Shown here piece by piece: positions 1 to 9,419 of a stretch of DNA of 64,000 nucleotides. Source of the DNA: Coleofasciculaceae cyanobacterium (lineage in GTDB: Bacteria; Cyanobacteriota; Cyanobacteriia; Cyanobacteriales; Xenococcaceae); assembly GCA_036703275.1 (NCBI GenBank), contig DATNPK010000111.1, positions 186,001 to 250,000 of the forward strand, given 5' to 3'. Positions within the stretch are counted from its first letter, which is position 1, and every line of letters begins with the position of its first letter. The translations under genes and the position numbers were made by a program. The notes under the pieces are model-generated. The model had not been told where the DNA came from. It saw nothing but the letters and a program-made list of their open reading frames with translations, and ran no database searches.

Positions 1-151
1 TGTCTTCTGAAAATGATTTTGGTTTAATTGTTAGCTTTATTTTAGAAGGTGCTGCTTTGGGTTTGAGAGTTTGCACGTAGCTTAATAATTCAGGCAACAA
101 GGATTCAGGTAGAGATTCAACTTCCGTCATAATTCTATTTTTATAATCCAT
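1..151 (-). CDS. Partial small antitoxin-like protein (C-terminus outside window)
   Basis: The reverse strand is open from an ATG at 151 to the window edge and reads MDYKNRIMTEVESLPE, then LLPELLSYVQTLKPK. Short proteins starting with a 'LPE..LPELLSYVQTL' helix are typical of DUF2281-like antitoxins in cyanobacteria. A GAGG Shine-Dalgarno lies six bases upstream of the ATG at 151; a second in-frame ATG at 130 has no better signal. The toxin, if any, would lie to the left of the window. Family assignment is inference from a 50-residue fragment. Confidence 0.5.
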   Translation of the reverse strand, partial: MDYKNRIMTEVESLPESLLPELLSYVQTLKPKAAPSKIKLTIKPKSFSED

Positions 152-352
152 TGCTAACCTCAACCTCGTAATTTACGCCTATTATGATAATCCATTTAAA
201 CTTGGGTTTTGCAAGGTTGAACAATCGCGATCGCTTACTCGAGCAAACATAAACATTGAGGAGCGATGTTAAAACAATTAAAACAACTGAGAAACTGATT
301 GCATCAAGGAATAAACTTGATATTAGAAATCTATATTGATTAACAATTTAGT

Positions 353-1201
353 ATGCCGATAGTAGATGTTCGTGGTGTAAATCACTATTATGAGTGGATT
401 AGACAGTCAGAAAACTCTTCCAAGCCCGTGATGGTTTTTGTTCATGGTTGGGGAGGCTCAGGAAGATACTGGAATAGTACTGCGATCGCTCTTGCCCATA
501 ATTTTGATTGTCTGCTTTACGATTTACGTGGCTTTGGTCGTTCTACCTTACCAATAGATGCGCCAGATTTGGGATACGCTATGGAAGACTATGCCGACGA
601 TTTGGCTGCTTTGTTAGATGCCTTAAATCTCGATCGAGTTTATCTGAACGCTCATTCAATGGGAGCTTCAATTGCTACCTTTTTTCTTAACCGCTACACA
701 GAAAGAGTACAGCAGGCAATTCTTACCTGTAATGGAATTTTTGAATACGATGCCAAAGCCTTTGCCGCCTTTCACAAGTTTGGCGCATATGTAGTAAAGT
801 TTCGCTATGACTGGTTTTTAAAATTTCCCTTTGCTGACAGAATGTTTATGGCGCGGTTTTTACATCGTCCAATTAATAAAAGCGATCGCCTAGCTTTCTT
901 AGAAGATTTCTTGCTGGCTGACTACGAAGCTGCGGTAGGAACAATCTATACTTCCGTCAGTAAACAAGCCGTAGAAACTATGCCTCAAGAATTCGCCAAG
1001 TTAACCGTGCCTACTCTGATGGTGTCAGGAGAAAAAGACATTATTATCCCAGCGAAAATGGGGAAACAAGCGGCAGCTCTAAATGACAATATTCACTATA
1101 TAGAGCTGCCTCAAACCTCTCACTTTCCGATGCTAGAAGACAAGACAGCCTATTTGAAAGCAATTAAAGAATTTCTTCAAGTTAATAGCGCAGTTGCCTA
1201 A
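353..1201 (+). CDS. Alpha/beta-fold hydrolase
   Basis: A 282-residue single-domain alpha/beta hydrolase, probably cytoplasmic because no signal peptide is seen. The oxyanion-hole motif HGWGGSG is at residues 31-37. The nucleophile elbow A-H-S-M-G places the catalytic serine at Ser102. The acid is Asp229 in SGEKDIIIP and the histidine is His257 in QTSHFPMLED, so the Ser-Asp-His triad is complete. Length and motif spacing fit the esterase/haloalkane-dehalogenase-like branch. The substrate cannot be told from sequence. It stands alone upstream of the nuclease-inhibitor gene, about 130 bp away on the same strand; co-transcription is possible but unproven. Confidence 0.88.
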   Translation: MPIVDVRGVNHYYEWIRQSENSSKPVMVFVHGWGGSGRYWNSTAIALAHNFDCLLYDLRGFGRSTLPIDAPDLGYAMEDYADDLAALLDALNLDRVYLNAHSMGASIATFFLNRYTERVQQAILTCNGIFEYDAKAFAAFHKFGAYVVKFRYDWFLKFPFADRMFMARFLHRPINKSDRLAFLEDFLLADYEAAVGTIYTSVSKQAVETMPQEFAKLTVPTLMVSGEKDIIIPAKMGKQAAALNDNIHYIELPQTSHFPMLEDKTAYLKAIKEFLQVNSAVA

Positions 1202-1328
1202 TCTACCAAATTAAGTCAATTCAAATCACGGCAGCAGCTCTTTTATCTGTGGACAAAATAATTCCCAGATTTAACTTATTAAGATAATTAATGCTCTTGC
1301 AAATAATTCCTGATTCTATTAGAAATAC

Positions 1329-1763
1329 ATGACAGAAAATAATCTTGTTGGTAGGTTAGAATCACTTCGTGATCGAGAGTTAATTCAAAAACTAGAATTA
1401 GCTAGCGTAGATTTGCTGTGGCTTAGTGAAGCAGAATATCCCTTTCAGGTATATTATTGCCAAGATGCAGCAAATTTTGCTCAAAACGTTTTATTGCAGC
1501 ATGATAATTATTCCCCTGAGCTAAAAATAGAGATTCAAGAATTTCACTCTTTCTTTGCCTCTGTTACCCAAGAACAAACATGGCACAATAAAGAGGAGAA
1601 AGACGAAATAAAACGTTATCAGGCTTTAGTAAATTTAATGGCAGAAAATTTAACAGATATCCGAGTTTATTTATTAGGACAAGTAGAAATTGATGTTTAT
1701 ATCTTGGGCGAAACGGCAAATAAAGCGATCGCTGGTTTAACTACTAAAGTAATTACAACTTGA
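1329..1763 (+). CDS. nuiA: Nuclease A inhibitor family protein (NuiA-like)
   Basis: The 144-residue protein matches the known layout of Anabaena NuiA, the tight-binding inhibitor of the sugar-non-specific nuclease NucA. Seen features are an N-terminal helix with LASVDLLWLSEAEYPF (about 24-40), a central F-HSFFA segment (about 76-81), and the C-terminal block VYLLGQVEIDVYILGET followed by AGLTTKV. The family function is inhibition of a secreted DNA/RNA endonuclease by direct binding, which protects the cell. No nucA-like nuclease gene is visible in this window, so it is an orphan inhibitor here, as is known for other cyanobacteria. No signal peptide is seen, so action in the cytoplasm is inferred. 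Confidence 0.88.
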   Translation: MTENNLVGRLESLRDRELIQKLELASVDLLWLSEAEYPFQVYYCQDAANFAQNVLLQHDNYSPELKIEIQEFHSFFASVTQEQTWHNKEEKDEIKRYQALVNLMAENLTDIRVYLLGQVEIDVYILGETANKAIAGLTTKVITT

Positions 1764-1960
1764 AGCAATTTGTATATTCTCTAAAATCATGACTTTTACG
1801 TTCATTTGCCACCTTTTTTATTCGCAAATCATAGCTTAAATCAGCAAGGTCTAATTTTCTTGCTTCTGAAATTGTTGCATCAACTATCTACCTACTTCTG
1901 TATGGTTATTGTTTCGACTTCGTTGTATTGCTTCAGTTAAAATATCTAAGTTTAATCCTG
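1753..1960 (-). pseudogene. Gene remnant of unknown family, frameshifted
   Basis: On the reverse strand two adjacent frames read like one protein. One frame, upstream on that strand, gives GLNLDILTEAIQRSRN and ends at a TAG near 1885. The other continues as VDATISEARKLDLADLSYD and stops at 1753. A single frameshift would join them. The family is not recognised. The remnant overlaps the end of nuiA on the other strand. The rest of 1961-2065 holds only HIP1-like octamers. Confidence 0.25.
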
Positions 1961-2065
1961 TATAAAATTTGTATTTTATTCTACTAAAAGCGATCGCCCT
2001 TACAACAGAATACTAATGCGATCACCTGATTAACGCGACGGGAAATGCGATCGCTTTCTCAAAAT

Positions 2066-2233
2066 TTACCTGTTATCTAAAAACTCATCAATTTTCAGAT
2101 ATATATCTTTAGCGATTTGTCGTAATAACCTGGGGGAAATATCTCTTCCTTTATGAAATGGTACTGTTGTCGCACGACCATCATAATGGCGGAATTGTTT
2201 ATGCGAATCTTTTTGACGCACTTTTATAAATCC
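2066..2233 (-). pseudogene. HicA-family toxin fragment, 5' end missing
   Basis: The reverse strand encodes 55 residues that read GFIKVRQKDSHKQFRHYDGR, then ATTVPFHKGRDISPRLLRQI and an end at DEFLDNR. This is the HicA/YcfA core: the double-stranded-RNA-binding-like fold with the catalytic His in the 'KGSH..' position (here KDSH) and the conserved 'TVP.H.G..I....L..I'. The roughly 20-residue N-terminal strand and helix is absent: an in-frame TAG stands just upstream of the first glycine and no start codon is available. No HicB antitoxin is seen on either side. This is a dead toxin. Confidence 0.65.
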
Positions 2234-2428
2234 AAGCTAGCTTTAGATCGCACTATCGCATTATCGCACTATAGTGTAGAAGTGAAACCCTTCGTTTTAA
2301 TGGGCATTTTCAGAGCTTGGGTTAATCTTGAATTGTTTCTATTATCAGGTTTTTTTATTTTAATCTTTTATTTATATTTTTCAAATTTCTATTTATAATT
2401 GTCCATTCTTTTAAGATGTCTGTTTACA

Positions 2429-2695
2429 TTACTCTTCATTTCTTTTTGATAAAGCAACAAGTTTCTCACCAGTTTTTTGCTCTATTTCAAAGACAATACG
2501 ACAGTCATATCCGCAAGAACAAGCTAATAAATGGGCTAACTTTCCTTCTAATTTATGAGTTGCCAAAGTGGGATTAAAAGTATCTTCAGATAATTTAGTA
2601 ATTACTTTCTCAATTTTTGCTTATAGCTGCGTGTTATGACGAGTAAATTTACGAAATGCTCTTTTGAATTTACTGGAAACAACAATTTTACTCAT
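2429..2695 (-). pseudogene. RelE/ParE-superfamily toxin with an internal stop
   Basis: The reverse strand has an ATG at 2695 and reads MSKIVVSSKFKRAFRKFT, stops at codon 25 (TAA, 2621-2623), then continues in the same frame as AKIEKVITKLSEDTFNPTLA, KLEGKLAHLLACSCGYDCRI and VFEIEQKTGEKLVALSKRNE. This is the RelE/YafQ layout at normal length (88 codons) with one nonsense codon, most simply a CAA to TAA change. The 3' two-thirds carries no other disruption, so the mutation looks recent. The start codon overlaps the stop of the preceding antitoxin gene (TAATG). Confidence 0.72.
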
Positions 2696-2811
2696 TATTC
2701 ATGCTGGATAAATTCTTGCAACTCACTGATAGCATCAACAGCACTTTGAACTTTTAGCTTACCTTCTTTAAATTCAGCCAGAGATAATTTGGTATCCCAA
2801 TCAAATATCAT
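2695..2811 (-). CDS. Small antitoxin partner of the disrupted RelE-type toxin
   Basis: A 38-residue reverse-strand protein, MIFDWDTKLSLAEFKEGKLK and so on, ending in SELQEFIQHE. It has no disruption. Its stop codon shares bases with the start of the RelE-type toxin (TAATG), the classic translational coupling of antitoxin-toxin pairs. It is unusually short and acidic, with no recognisable DNA-binding domain, and may be only the toxin-binding tail of a longer ancestor. The role is inferred from position. Confidence 0.5.
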   Translation of the reverse strand: MIFDWDTKLSLAEFKEGKLKVQSAVDAISELQEFIQHE

Positions 2812-2845
2812 TATCCAAATACTAACATTTAGCCTTTTATTGATA

Positions 2846-3190
2846 CGATGCGATGCCTGCGGCTAGGCTAGGCCAATCGCGCCCTATCTCCCTTCAACCC
2901 TTCCGGTTCGACAGTTCCTACAACGAAGGATACCTCCGCGTCCTAAAGGATTCCCGTGCATGGTATATCCTTAGGTGTATCCGTTCAGGGACACCTTCGG
3001 ACGATGCCCTAAAGGACTAGCTTCGCGTCGCGAAGCGAGTGTGACCGAAGGGAATCCTTTAGGGCTTTAGTATAAGCTAGCGCGTCACACGAAGTTAGTC
3101 CTAAAGGATAAGCTCCGAGACCGAAGGGAATCCTTTAGGGCATATCCTTTAGGGCAACGCACTGCTTCACTGCAACGGACTGTCTCACCA
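2846..3190. repeat. Cluster of small palindromic repeats (family A)
   Basis: This stretch before pheT is built from recurring blocks: CCTAAAGGATTCCC and its complement GGGAATCCTTTAGGG, ACACCTTCGG, AGCTTCGCGTCGCGAAGC, and TAGCGCGTCAC. They alternate in direct and inverted order, so the whole region can fold into several hairpins. The same blocks occur at least nine more times in this window. No coding potential is seen. It is a tandem or nested build-up of the same small dispersed repeat. Confidence 0.8.
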
Positions 3191-3253
3191 TCAACAATTT
3201 AACGCTAAAATACTCTTTGCGGAATTATAAATAAATCATAAATAAGGGCAGTA

Positions 3254-5689
3254 ATGCGCGTCTCTCTAAATTGGTTAAAAGAATTAGTCGATATCAATAT
3301 GTCCCCTGAAGAGTTGGGAAGAATTTTAACTATAGCAGGATTTGAATTAGAAGAATTAATTGACCTGCGTGCCAATGCTGACGGGGTTGTAGTTGGGAAG
3401 GTAATAGAGCGATCGCAACATCCAAATGCTGACAAATTGAGTGTTTGCAAGGTAGATATTGGTGCAGACGAGCCTTTAAATATTGTCTGTGGTGCGTCAA
3501 ATGTGCGGGGGGATATATTTGTTCCGGTAGCGACAATAGGGACTTATTTACCTGCAATTGATTTGAAATTAAAGCCAACTAAGTTGCGGGGTGAACCTTC
3601 GCAGGGGATGATTTGTTCCTTGACGGAATTGGGTTTAGAAAAAGAGTCTGAAGGGATACATATTTTTGCGGAAGATAATATTAAACCGGGGGATGATGTG
3701 CGTCCTTTATTGGGTTTAGATGATGTAATTCTGGATTTGGCTACTACGGCTAACCGCGCTGATGCTTTAAGCATGGTGGGTATTGCTAGAGAAGTTGCAG
3801 CCTTAACTGGTGTAGAGGTAAGATTGCCAGAAGTTAAGCAACAAAATATTGCTTCTAATAGTTCTTTGGCAATTGATATTAAAGATCCAGCAGCCTGTAT
3901 GGCATATATCGGTACAGTTATAGAAGGGGTGAAAATTGCGCCTTCTCCTGACTGGTTAAAGTGGCGGTTAGAAGCAGCAGGTACACGTCCAATTAATAAT
4001 GTGGTGGATATTACTAACTATATTTTATTGGAATGGGGACAACCGTTACACGCCTTTGATCGAGAGAAGTTACAACGAGTTGCAGGGAGTGATGATTTAA
4101 CTATCGGGGTGCGTTTTGCTCAAGAAGGAGAAAAGTTAAAGACTCTAGATGAACAAGAGCGAGATTTGACTAGTGATAACTTATTAATTACCGCTAATAA
4201 TAAACCTGTAGCTTTAGGAGGAGTTATGGGGGGTGAAGAGACAGAAGTTGATGCTCATACAGTTAATATTGTCTTGGAAGCAGCCTTGTTTGATCCTGTT
4301 GTAATTCGTCGTTCATCTCGCGCTCACAACTTACGTAGTGAAGCCTCTACCCGTTATGAAAGGGGTGTTAACCAAGTAGAATTAGAATCAGCTTGTAAAA
4401 GAGCGATCGCATTACTGCAAGAATTAGCTGGTGGTACTCTTGTTACCCAAGCTTTATCAGATCATCGTGTCGATCATACTAGCCGTAATGCTATTGAATT
4501 GCGTTTAAGTCGAATTCACCAAATATTAGGTGCGGTTAATAAAGACGATGGTGTTGGTTACATCGAAGCCGCCGATATTGAATCAATTTTAGGTGCATTA
4601 GGCTGTAATTTAGAACCAGTCGTAGGCAAAGAAAACACTTGGCTGGTTAAAGTACCTCCCTATCGGTATCGGGACTTAGAACGAGAAATTGACCTCATTG
4701 AAGAAGTTGCCCGTCTTTATGGTTACGATCACTTTTGTGATACTCTCCCCGATCAAACCGAACCTGGTTATCTTTCGGCGGAATATGTGATTAAAAATAA
4801 ACTCCGCGCTGTCTTACGGGGTGTTGGTTTAACGGAAGTAGTGCAGTATTCTTTAGTAAAACCTACAGGTAAAGAGGTTAAGCTAGCTAATCCCTTATTT
4901 GCAGAATACTCCGCTTTACGTGCCGATTTATTCTCGGGTTTGTTAGATGCTTTTGTCTACAATCAGTCTCAGGGTAACGGCGCACTCAACGCTTTTGAAA
5001 TTGAACGGGTATTTTGGCAAGACGACGATCAGTTACAAGAAAGAGATGCCGTTGCAGGTATTATGGGAGGGAATATCACCTCAGCAGGATTATGGATTAA
5101 TGGTGGCAAAGGTACACCGATGACTTGGTATGATGCTAAGGGAATATTAGAAAACGTCTTTAGTAATCTGGGTATCAGCGTCGAATATCGTCCAACCACT
5201 GAGGAATCGAGACTACATTCAGGACGTACGGCTGCTTTATGGTTGCAAGGAAAACCTTTGGGTGTATTTGGGCAAATTCATCCTCAACTGGCGCAAAAAA
5301 AGGATTTAGCTAATGAAGTCTATCTCTTTGAATTAGATTTCAGCCTCCTGTTAACAGCTTTAGATCGAGACACTATTACTACCCCTAAATTCCAAGCCTA
5401 TTCTACCTATCCAGGTTCGGATCGCGATTTAGCTTTCTTTGCACCTTTAGATTTATCCGTGGCGGAAATTACCAAAGCCATGAGTAAAGCAGGGGGTAAA
5501 CTACTGCAACAGGTAGAAGTCTTTGATGAATACAGAGGTAAAAATGTCCCCGAAGGACAACGCAGTTTAGCGTTTAATCTAGTCTATCAAGCAAGCGATC
5601 GCACTTTAACCGACAAAGATGTCGATCCTGTGCATCAAAAAGTCCGCGATACTTTAGTGAAGAAGTTTGATGTCACTTTGCGGAGTTGA
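3254..5689 (+). CDS. pheT: Phenylalanine-tRNA ligase beta subunit
   Basis: An 811-residue protein of the bacterial PheT type, which pairs with PheS (not in this window) to charge tRNA-Phe in the cytoplasm. Domains in order: N-terminal B1 segment starting [17 protein letters not shown]/tRNA-binding domain about 39-150 ([20 protein letters not shown]); B3/B4 editing domain about 210-395 with [20 protein letters not shown] and the [16 protein letters not shown] stretch; B5 domain about 405-490; catalytic-like core ([17 protein letters not shown]); and C-terminal anticodon-binding FDX-ACB domain about 717-811 ([11 protein letters not shown]). No frameshift or missing domain. It is a single gene with its own downstream hairpin. 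Confidence 0.97.
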   Translation: MRVSLNWLKELVDINMSPEELGRILTIAGFELEELIDLRANADGVVVGKVIERSQHPNADKLSVCKVDIGADEPLNIVCGASNVRGDIFVPVATIGTYLPAIDLKLKPTKLRGEPSQGMICSLTELGLEKESEGIHIFAEDNIKPGDDVRPLLGLDDVILDLATTANRADALSMVGIAREVAALTGVEVRLPEVKQQNIASNSSLAIDIKDPAACMAYIGTVIEGVKIAPSPDWLKWRLEAAGTRPINNVVDITNYILLEWGQPLHAFDREKLQRVAGSDDLTIGVRFAQEGEKLKTLDEQERDLTSDNLLITANNKPVALGGVMGGEETEVDAHTVNIVLEAALFDPVVIRRSSRAHNLRSEASTRYERGVNQVELESACKRAIALLQELAGGTLVTQALSDHRVDHTSRNAIELRLSRIHQILGAVNKDDGVGYIEAADIESILGALGCNLEPVVGKENTWLVKVPPYRYRDLEREIDLIEEVARLYGYDHFCDTLPDQTEPGYLSAEYVIKNKLRAVLRGVGLTEVVQYSLVKPTGKEVKLANPLFAEYSALRADLFSGLLDAFVYNQSQGNGALNAFEIERVFWQDDDQLQERDAVAGIMGGNITSAGLWINGGKGTPMTWYDAKGILENVFSNLGISVEYRPTTEESRLHSGRTAALWLQGKPLGVFGQIHPQLAQKKDLANEVYLFELDFSLLLTALDRDTITTPKFQAYSTYPGSDRDLAFFAPLDLSVAEITKAMSKAGGKLLQQVEVFDEYRGKNVPEGQRSLAFNLVYQASDRTLTDKDVDPVHQKVRDTLVKKFDVTLRS

Positions 5690-5695
5690 TTTTTT

Positions 5696-5725
5696 AAAGC
5701 TATTAGCTGAGAGCTAATAGCTTTT
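5696..5725 (+). terminator. Hairpin terminator after pheT
   Basis: A perfect inverted repeat, AAAGCTATTAGCT / AGCTAATAGCTTT, with a three-base loop starts seven bases after the pheT stop. It is followed by TTTTAATAGTTTT. The position and T-rich tail fit an intrinsic terminator; its A-T-rich flank means it could also act on the other strand. Confidence 0.65.
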
Positions 5726-5834
5726 AATAGTTTTACTATAATACACCAGATTAGAAGTAATACTAAAGATTCAAAAAATTATAAAATAACGCTAGACTAT
5801 CTAAATTCTATTTATAATTAAATAATCAATCATT

Positions 5835-6383
5835 TTAGATTGGTTTTTCTTTATGGTGTCTAACTTGAAAGTGATACATCTCAATTAATCCACGATTGGA
5901 TACTTTTAATAACTTAGAAATATCTTCTCGCCAAATCATTACACCGCGATAAAAGAATTTAATTTGGTTGGAGTTGTGGGGAATTTCGTAGGCGATCGCT
6001 CGAAAAAAATTAATCTCAGCTAGTTTATTTCTCATTGCTAAATCGGCAGGAAATAAATGCGCTTGCATTAATCTTTCTTGTTGAAATTTGGTAGGATGCC
6101 ATTTTTCTTGGAAAACTCTGGCTAAAGTTTCATTAGCATCGGGAAGATTGAGATGTTTACCTTCTAATAAGGTGCGATATTCCAAACTCAGAAACCAGCC
6201 AATAAAAGCTTGGATTCTACATTCTAAATCTTGAGGACAATTTTCAATCAGATTACAAATCTCTTCGTCAAAGTAAACGCCATACTTTTCTAGAGTTGGT
6301 TGATATTTGCGTAAAATTTCTTCTTCTGACCAAGATAATTCCATTCCCCAAAACATTGAACTTAAACCTCCCGCTTGTCTCAA
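5835..6383 (-). CDS. Conserved hypothetical protein
   Basis: A 182-residue soluble protein of unknown function. It is rich in aromatic and charged residues (FWGMELSWSEEEILRKYQPT near the start, FFRAIAYEIPHNSNQIKFFY about 126-145, MYHFQVRHHKEKPI at the end) and has no signal peptide or membrane segment. Several ATGs near the 5' end could be the start; the ones at 6353 or 6341, just before the conserved-looking ELSWSEEE, are plausible alternatives to 6383. It stands alone, convergent with pheT. No family was recognised. Confidence 0.6.
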   Translation of the reverse strand: MRQAGGLSSMFWGMELSWSEEEILRKYQPTLEKYGVYFDEEICNLIENCPQDLECRIQAFIGWFLSLEYRTLLEGKHLNLPDANETLARVFQEKWHPTKFQQERLMQAHLFPADLAMRNKLAEINFFRAIAYEIPHNSNQIKFFYRGVMIWREDISKLLKVSNRGLIEMYHFQVRHHKEKPI

Positions 6384-6449
6384 TTACTCTAACTTGGAAA
6401 TCTTAGTGTGAAACACACATTCAATTCCACAATTCAACTTATCTGATTT

Positions 6450-6708
6450 TTAGCGATAAATATCTCTGCGATGCCCTATTTTTACAACCAAAACTAATAA
6501 GCGGTTATCTTAGATGCTGTAAATTACCCGATGATCCCCTACCCTAATACGATATAAATCATCTTCTCCAGAAAGCTTAACTACTCCACTAGGACGAGGA
6601 TTTATGAGCTAAAGCATCGATTTTAGGTTTGAGCCTTTGTTGATCTTGATTAGATAATTTTTTAAACAGTTTGGCAGCCTGCTTTGTAAATTCAATACGA
6701 TAATTCAC
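6450..6708 (-). pseudogene. RelE-family toxin, frameshift plus internal stop
   Basis: From a GTG at 6708 the reverse strand reads VNYRIEFTKQAAKLFKKLS and so on to KIDALAH. A one-base insertion near 6600 then shifts the frame: the true continuation is NPRPSGVVKLSGEDDLYRIR, then VGDHRVIYSI. A TAA (6510-6512) follows and then DNRLLVLVVKIGHRRDIYR to a stop at 6450. All RelE/ParE hallmarks are present (KLSGEDDLYRIRVGDHRVIY and the terminal GHRRDIYR), so this is a full-length toxin killed twice. The start overlaps the antitoxin stop (GTGA). Confidence 0.78.
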
Positions 6709-6908
6709 AGTCCTACTTTTGCTTTTAGTTCATCCCAGGATACTGTACCTTCGTTTTCTACAGTTGCTAAAGCAGCACGAGCATCGCGGATGTCTGACTC
6801 ATCTTGTTTTTGTTTCGCTTGTAAAAAAGACAGAAAATCTAGAACTTTAACAATTAAAGGTTCGGATACGTTATCTAATTCTTGTATTAATTTATCTTTA
6901 GGAGTCAT
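6705..6908 (-). CDS. Antitoxin of a decayed RelE-type TA pair
   Basis: A 67-residue intact protein: MTPKDKLIQELDNVSEPLIV, a leucine-rich helix VLDFLSFLQAKQKQDESD, and the tail TVSWDELKAKVGL. The '.W.ELKAK.GL' tail is common in cyanobacterial antitoxins paired with RelE toxins and is thought to be the toxin-binding tail. It lies immediately upstream of, and overlaps by four bases (GTGA) with, the disrupted relE at 6450-6708. Its reading frame is clean although its toxin is dead. Confidence 0.72.
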   Translation of the reverse strand: MTPKDKLIQELDNVSEPLIVKVLDFLSFLQAKQKQDESDIRDARAALATVENEGTVSWDELKAKVGL

Positions 6909-7103
6909 AATCTATCTACGAATTTGATACTGTTATACTTAGTTGCTATTTGACAGTATAGTTTTACTAATCTGAAATGGTTTTGATTTTAACCGTGATC
7001 GCACTTTAATGTATTAATGTAATCGTCTTCATCAAAAGAATTTTTTAAAATATCAAAAATATCATAAGGTAAGTAATGCCTGTCCTTTGAAGTAAGAGCA
7101 ATT

Positions 7104-8642
7104 ATGAGCCGTCTAGCACTTTTAAGCGTTTCCGATAAAACTGGTATCGTTGAATTAGCCCGCCAGTTAGTAGAGTTTCAGTTTGAGATTATTAGTAGTG
7201 GTGGCACTGCCAAAACTTTACAGGAGGCTGGTGTTACTGTAACTAAAGTGAGTGAGTATACAGGCTCACCAGAGATATTAGGCGGAAGAGTTAAGACTTT
7301 GCATCCTCGCATTCATGGAGGAATTTTGGCTCGTCGAGATCTGGTAGAAGATCGGGCAGATTTGGAAGCTAATAATATTCGTCCTTTGGATTTGGTTGTA
7401 GTGAATCTTTATCCATTTGAGCAAACAATATCCCAATCTAATGTCACTATACCAGAAGCGATCGAAAAAATCGACATTGGAGGGCCAACTTTAATTCGCG
7501 CAGCAGCTAAAAATTTTAAATATTTGACTGTTTTATGTAGTCCCGAGCAATATGGGAATTATCTTATAGAATATCAGCGGTCTAACGGAGAAATATCTTT
7601 AACTTTCCGCCAACAAATGGCAGGCTATGCTTTTGCCCATACTAATAGTTACGATCGCGCTATCTCTGCTTATTTTGCCAACCTCAATCAGTCAGAGGAT
7701 TTAGGAAATACTTATAGTATTAGTGGAAACAAGGTTCAGTCTTTGCGTTACGGCGAAAACCCTCATCAACCCGCAGCCTGGTATCAAACTGGTAAAGTAG
7801 CGTCAGGTTGGGCAGCAGCGTCTAAGCTACAGGGAAAAGAATTAAGTTATAACAATTTGGTAGATTTAGAGGCAGCACGGCGAATTATTGCCGAATTTGA
7901 TTCATCTGAACCCGCGGCAGCAGTATTAAAACACACTAACCCTTGTGGTGCAGCGGTTGCTGGTACTCTGGTAGAAGCTTATGAAAAAGCCTTCAATGCT
8001 GATAGCGTCTCGGCTTTTGGCGGAATTGTGGCACTAAATCAGTCTATTGATGCTGCAACAGCACAGGCTCTAACTAAGACTTTTCTAGAATGTGTGGTTG
8101 CCCCTGGCTGCGATGAAGAAGCTCAAGAGATTTTGCAAGCTAAATCTAAGCTGAGAATATTATTGTTACCTGACTTAGCTAAAGGACTAAAAGAAACCAT
8201 AAAAGCGATCGCTGGAGGATTTTTAGTTCAAAAGAGCGATGACCAAATTGAAAACCCCGATGATTGGCAGATTGCCACCCAGAAGCAACCTACTGCCGAA
8301 CAAATTGCCGAAATGTTGTTCGCCCAAAAGCTAGTTAAACACGTTAAATCTAATGCTATCTTAGTTAGTCGCGATCGCACTACTTTGGGTATTGGTGCAG
8401 GGCAAATGAACCGTGTTGGTTCAGTTAAAATTGCCTTGGAACAAGCAGGAAAAGCGCAAGGGGGAGTGTTGGCTAGCGATGGATTTTTTCCTTTTGATGA
8501 CTCCGTACGCATTGCTGCGGCTGCGGGAATTAGTGCCATCATTCAGCCAGGAGGTTCGATTCGAGACAAAGACTCTATAGCTGCTGCTAATGAATTGGGT
8601 ATAGTTATGGTGTTAAGCGGTACTCGCCATTTCTTGCACTAA
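7104..8642 (+). CDS. purH: Bifunctional AICAR transformylase / IMP cyclohydrolase
   Basis: The 512-residue PurH catalyses the last two steps of de novo purine synthesis (AICAR to FAICAR to IMP) in the cytoplasm. The N-terminal MGS-like IMP cyclohydrolase domain spans about 1-195 (SVSDKTGIVELARQL, ISSGGTAKTLQEAG, GGRVKTLHPRIHGGIL). The AICAR transformylase domain covers the rest, with YGENPHQPAAWY, the catalytic Lys-His in VLKHTNPCGAAV, SAFGGIVALN and the C-terminal DGFFPFDDSVRIAAAAGI. The length is normal and it ends in the family-typical GTRHFLH. It is a single gene, with no frame problems. Confidence 0.97.
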   Translation: MSRLALLSVSDKTGIVELARQLVEFQFEIISSGGTAKTLQEAGVTVTKVSEYTGSPEILGGRVKTLHPRIHGGILARRDLVEDRADLEANNIRPLDLVVVNLYPFEQTISQSNVTIPEAIEKIDIGGPTLIRAAAKNFKYLTVLCSPEQYGNYLIEYQRSNGEISLTFRQQMAGYAFAHTNSYDRAISAYFANLNQSEDLGNTYSISGNKVQSLRYGENPHQPAAWYQTGKVASGWAAASKLQGKELSYNNLVDLEAARRIIAEFDSSEPAAAVLKHTNPCGAAVAGTLVEAYEKAFNADSVSAFGGIVALNQSIDAATAQALTKTFLECVVAPGCDEEAQEILQAKSKLRILLLPDLAKGLKETIKAIAGGFLVQKSDDQIENPDDWQIATQKQPTAEQIAEMLFAQKLVKHVKSNAILVSRDRTTLGIGAGQMNRVGSVKIALEQAGKAQGGVLASDGFFPFDDSVRIAAAAGISAIIQPGGSIRDKDSIAAANELGIVMVLSGTRHFLH

Positions 8643-8893
8643 AGATTGGCTAATCTGAAGATTAAATTAAATGAATACAGGAAATAAAATAGAATTCGGC
8701 TATTAGTTTATACTGTATTATGTGATACTGAGAATCCTAAGCAGTGAATATTAAAAGTAAGTTCTCGTATTTAACCGAAGAATAGATAGGGTTGCTTGCT
8801 ATGAGGCTATAATAAGAAGCTCAACAGCAACAAGCTGATATAACAATAAACAAAATTATTACTGTCATAATCAAGAAAGGAGGATGATTTTTA

Positions 8894-9070
8894 ATGACCC
8901 AAGTGGTTGTTGGACAAAACGAAAACATAGAATCTGCACTACGTCGATTTAAACGTCAAGTATCTAAAGCAGGTATTTTTGCCGATATTAAACGTCGTCG
9001 TCACCACGAGACACCAATTGAAAAGCGTAAGCGCAAAGCAATTGCTCGTCGCAAAAAACGTTACCGTTAA
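8894..9070 (+). CDS. rpsU: 30S ribosomal protein S21
   Basis: A 58-residue basic protein: [40 protein letters not shown] and a tail [17 protein letters not shown]. This is the S21 signature ([16 protein letters not shown] followed by an Arg/Lys-rich C-terminus). The start has a very strong Shine-Dalgarno, AAAGGAGG at 8876-8883, ten bases upstream of the ATG. S21 joins the 30S subunit near the anti-SD region and affects initiation. The gene stands alone in a 250-base intergenic space after purH, so it probably has its own promoter there. Confidence 0.95.
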   Translation: MTQVVVGQNENIESALRRFKRQVSKAGIFADIKRRRHHETPIEKRKRKAIARRKKRYR

Positions 9071-9125
9071 ATTGAGCGGCAATTTTGCTTACTTAATCGC
9101 ACCTAAACAATTTTGATAGCGAAAC

Positions 9126-9262
9126 ACGGTGCTTCGCGGCCTAAAGGATTCCCTAAAGGGTACACCTTCGGATAAGCTAGCGCGTCACGCGAAGCTATAT
9201 GCCCTAAAGGACTAACTTCGTGTCGCGAAGCGGTATCCGTGATAGAGTCCTTTAGGGCAAGC
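9126..9262. repeat. Family A palindromic repeat cluster
   Basis: About 135 bases made of GGCCTAAAGGATTCCCTAAA, then GGGTACACCTTCGGATAAG, GCGCGTCACGCGAAGC, GCCCTAAAGGACTAAC, GTCGCGAAGC and GTCCTTTAGGGC. Direct and inverted copies of the same blocks allow hairpins. The block order CCTAAAGGATTCCCTAAAGG-GTACACCTTCGG is repeated exactly at 43661-43710. It lies downstream of rpsU; no gene is seen between rpsU and the IS982-type remnant. Confidence 0.8.
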
Positions 9263-9419
9263 AGCAAAGTTCAATCGCCATGTTGATTCATCTCCAAATA
9301 TAAGTAGATCGTACAAGATGCGTAATTGGTAAAATTGAGTAAAAAAGCGACATTATTATAGTTAAAAAAGCGATGCAGCGAAATTTTGGGCGAAAGCCTG
9401 ATGAGCAACTGCATTAATA

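Noticed and set aside
2153-2398. An 81-codon plus-strand frame
   Set aside because: It is antisense to the HicA fragment and then becomes a low-complexity hydrophobic run in AT-rich DNA; no start signal or family.
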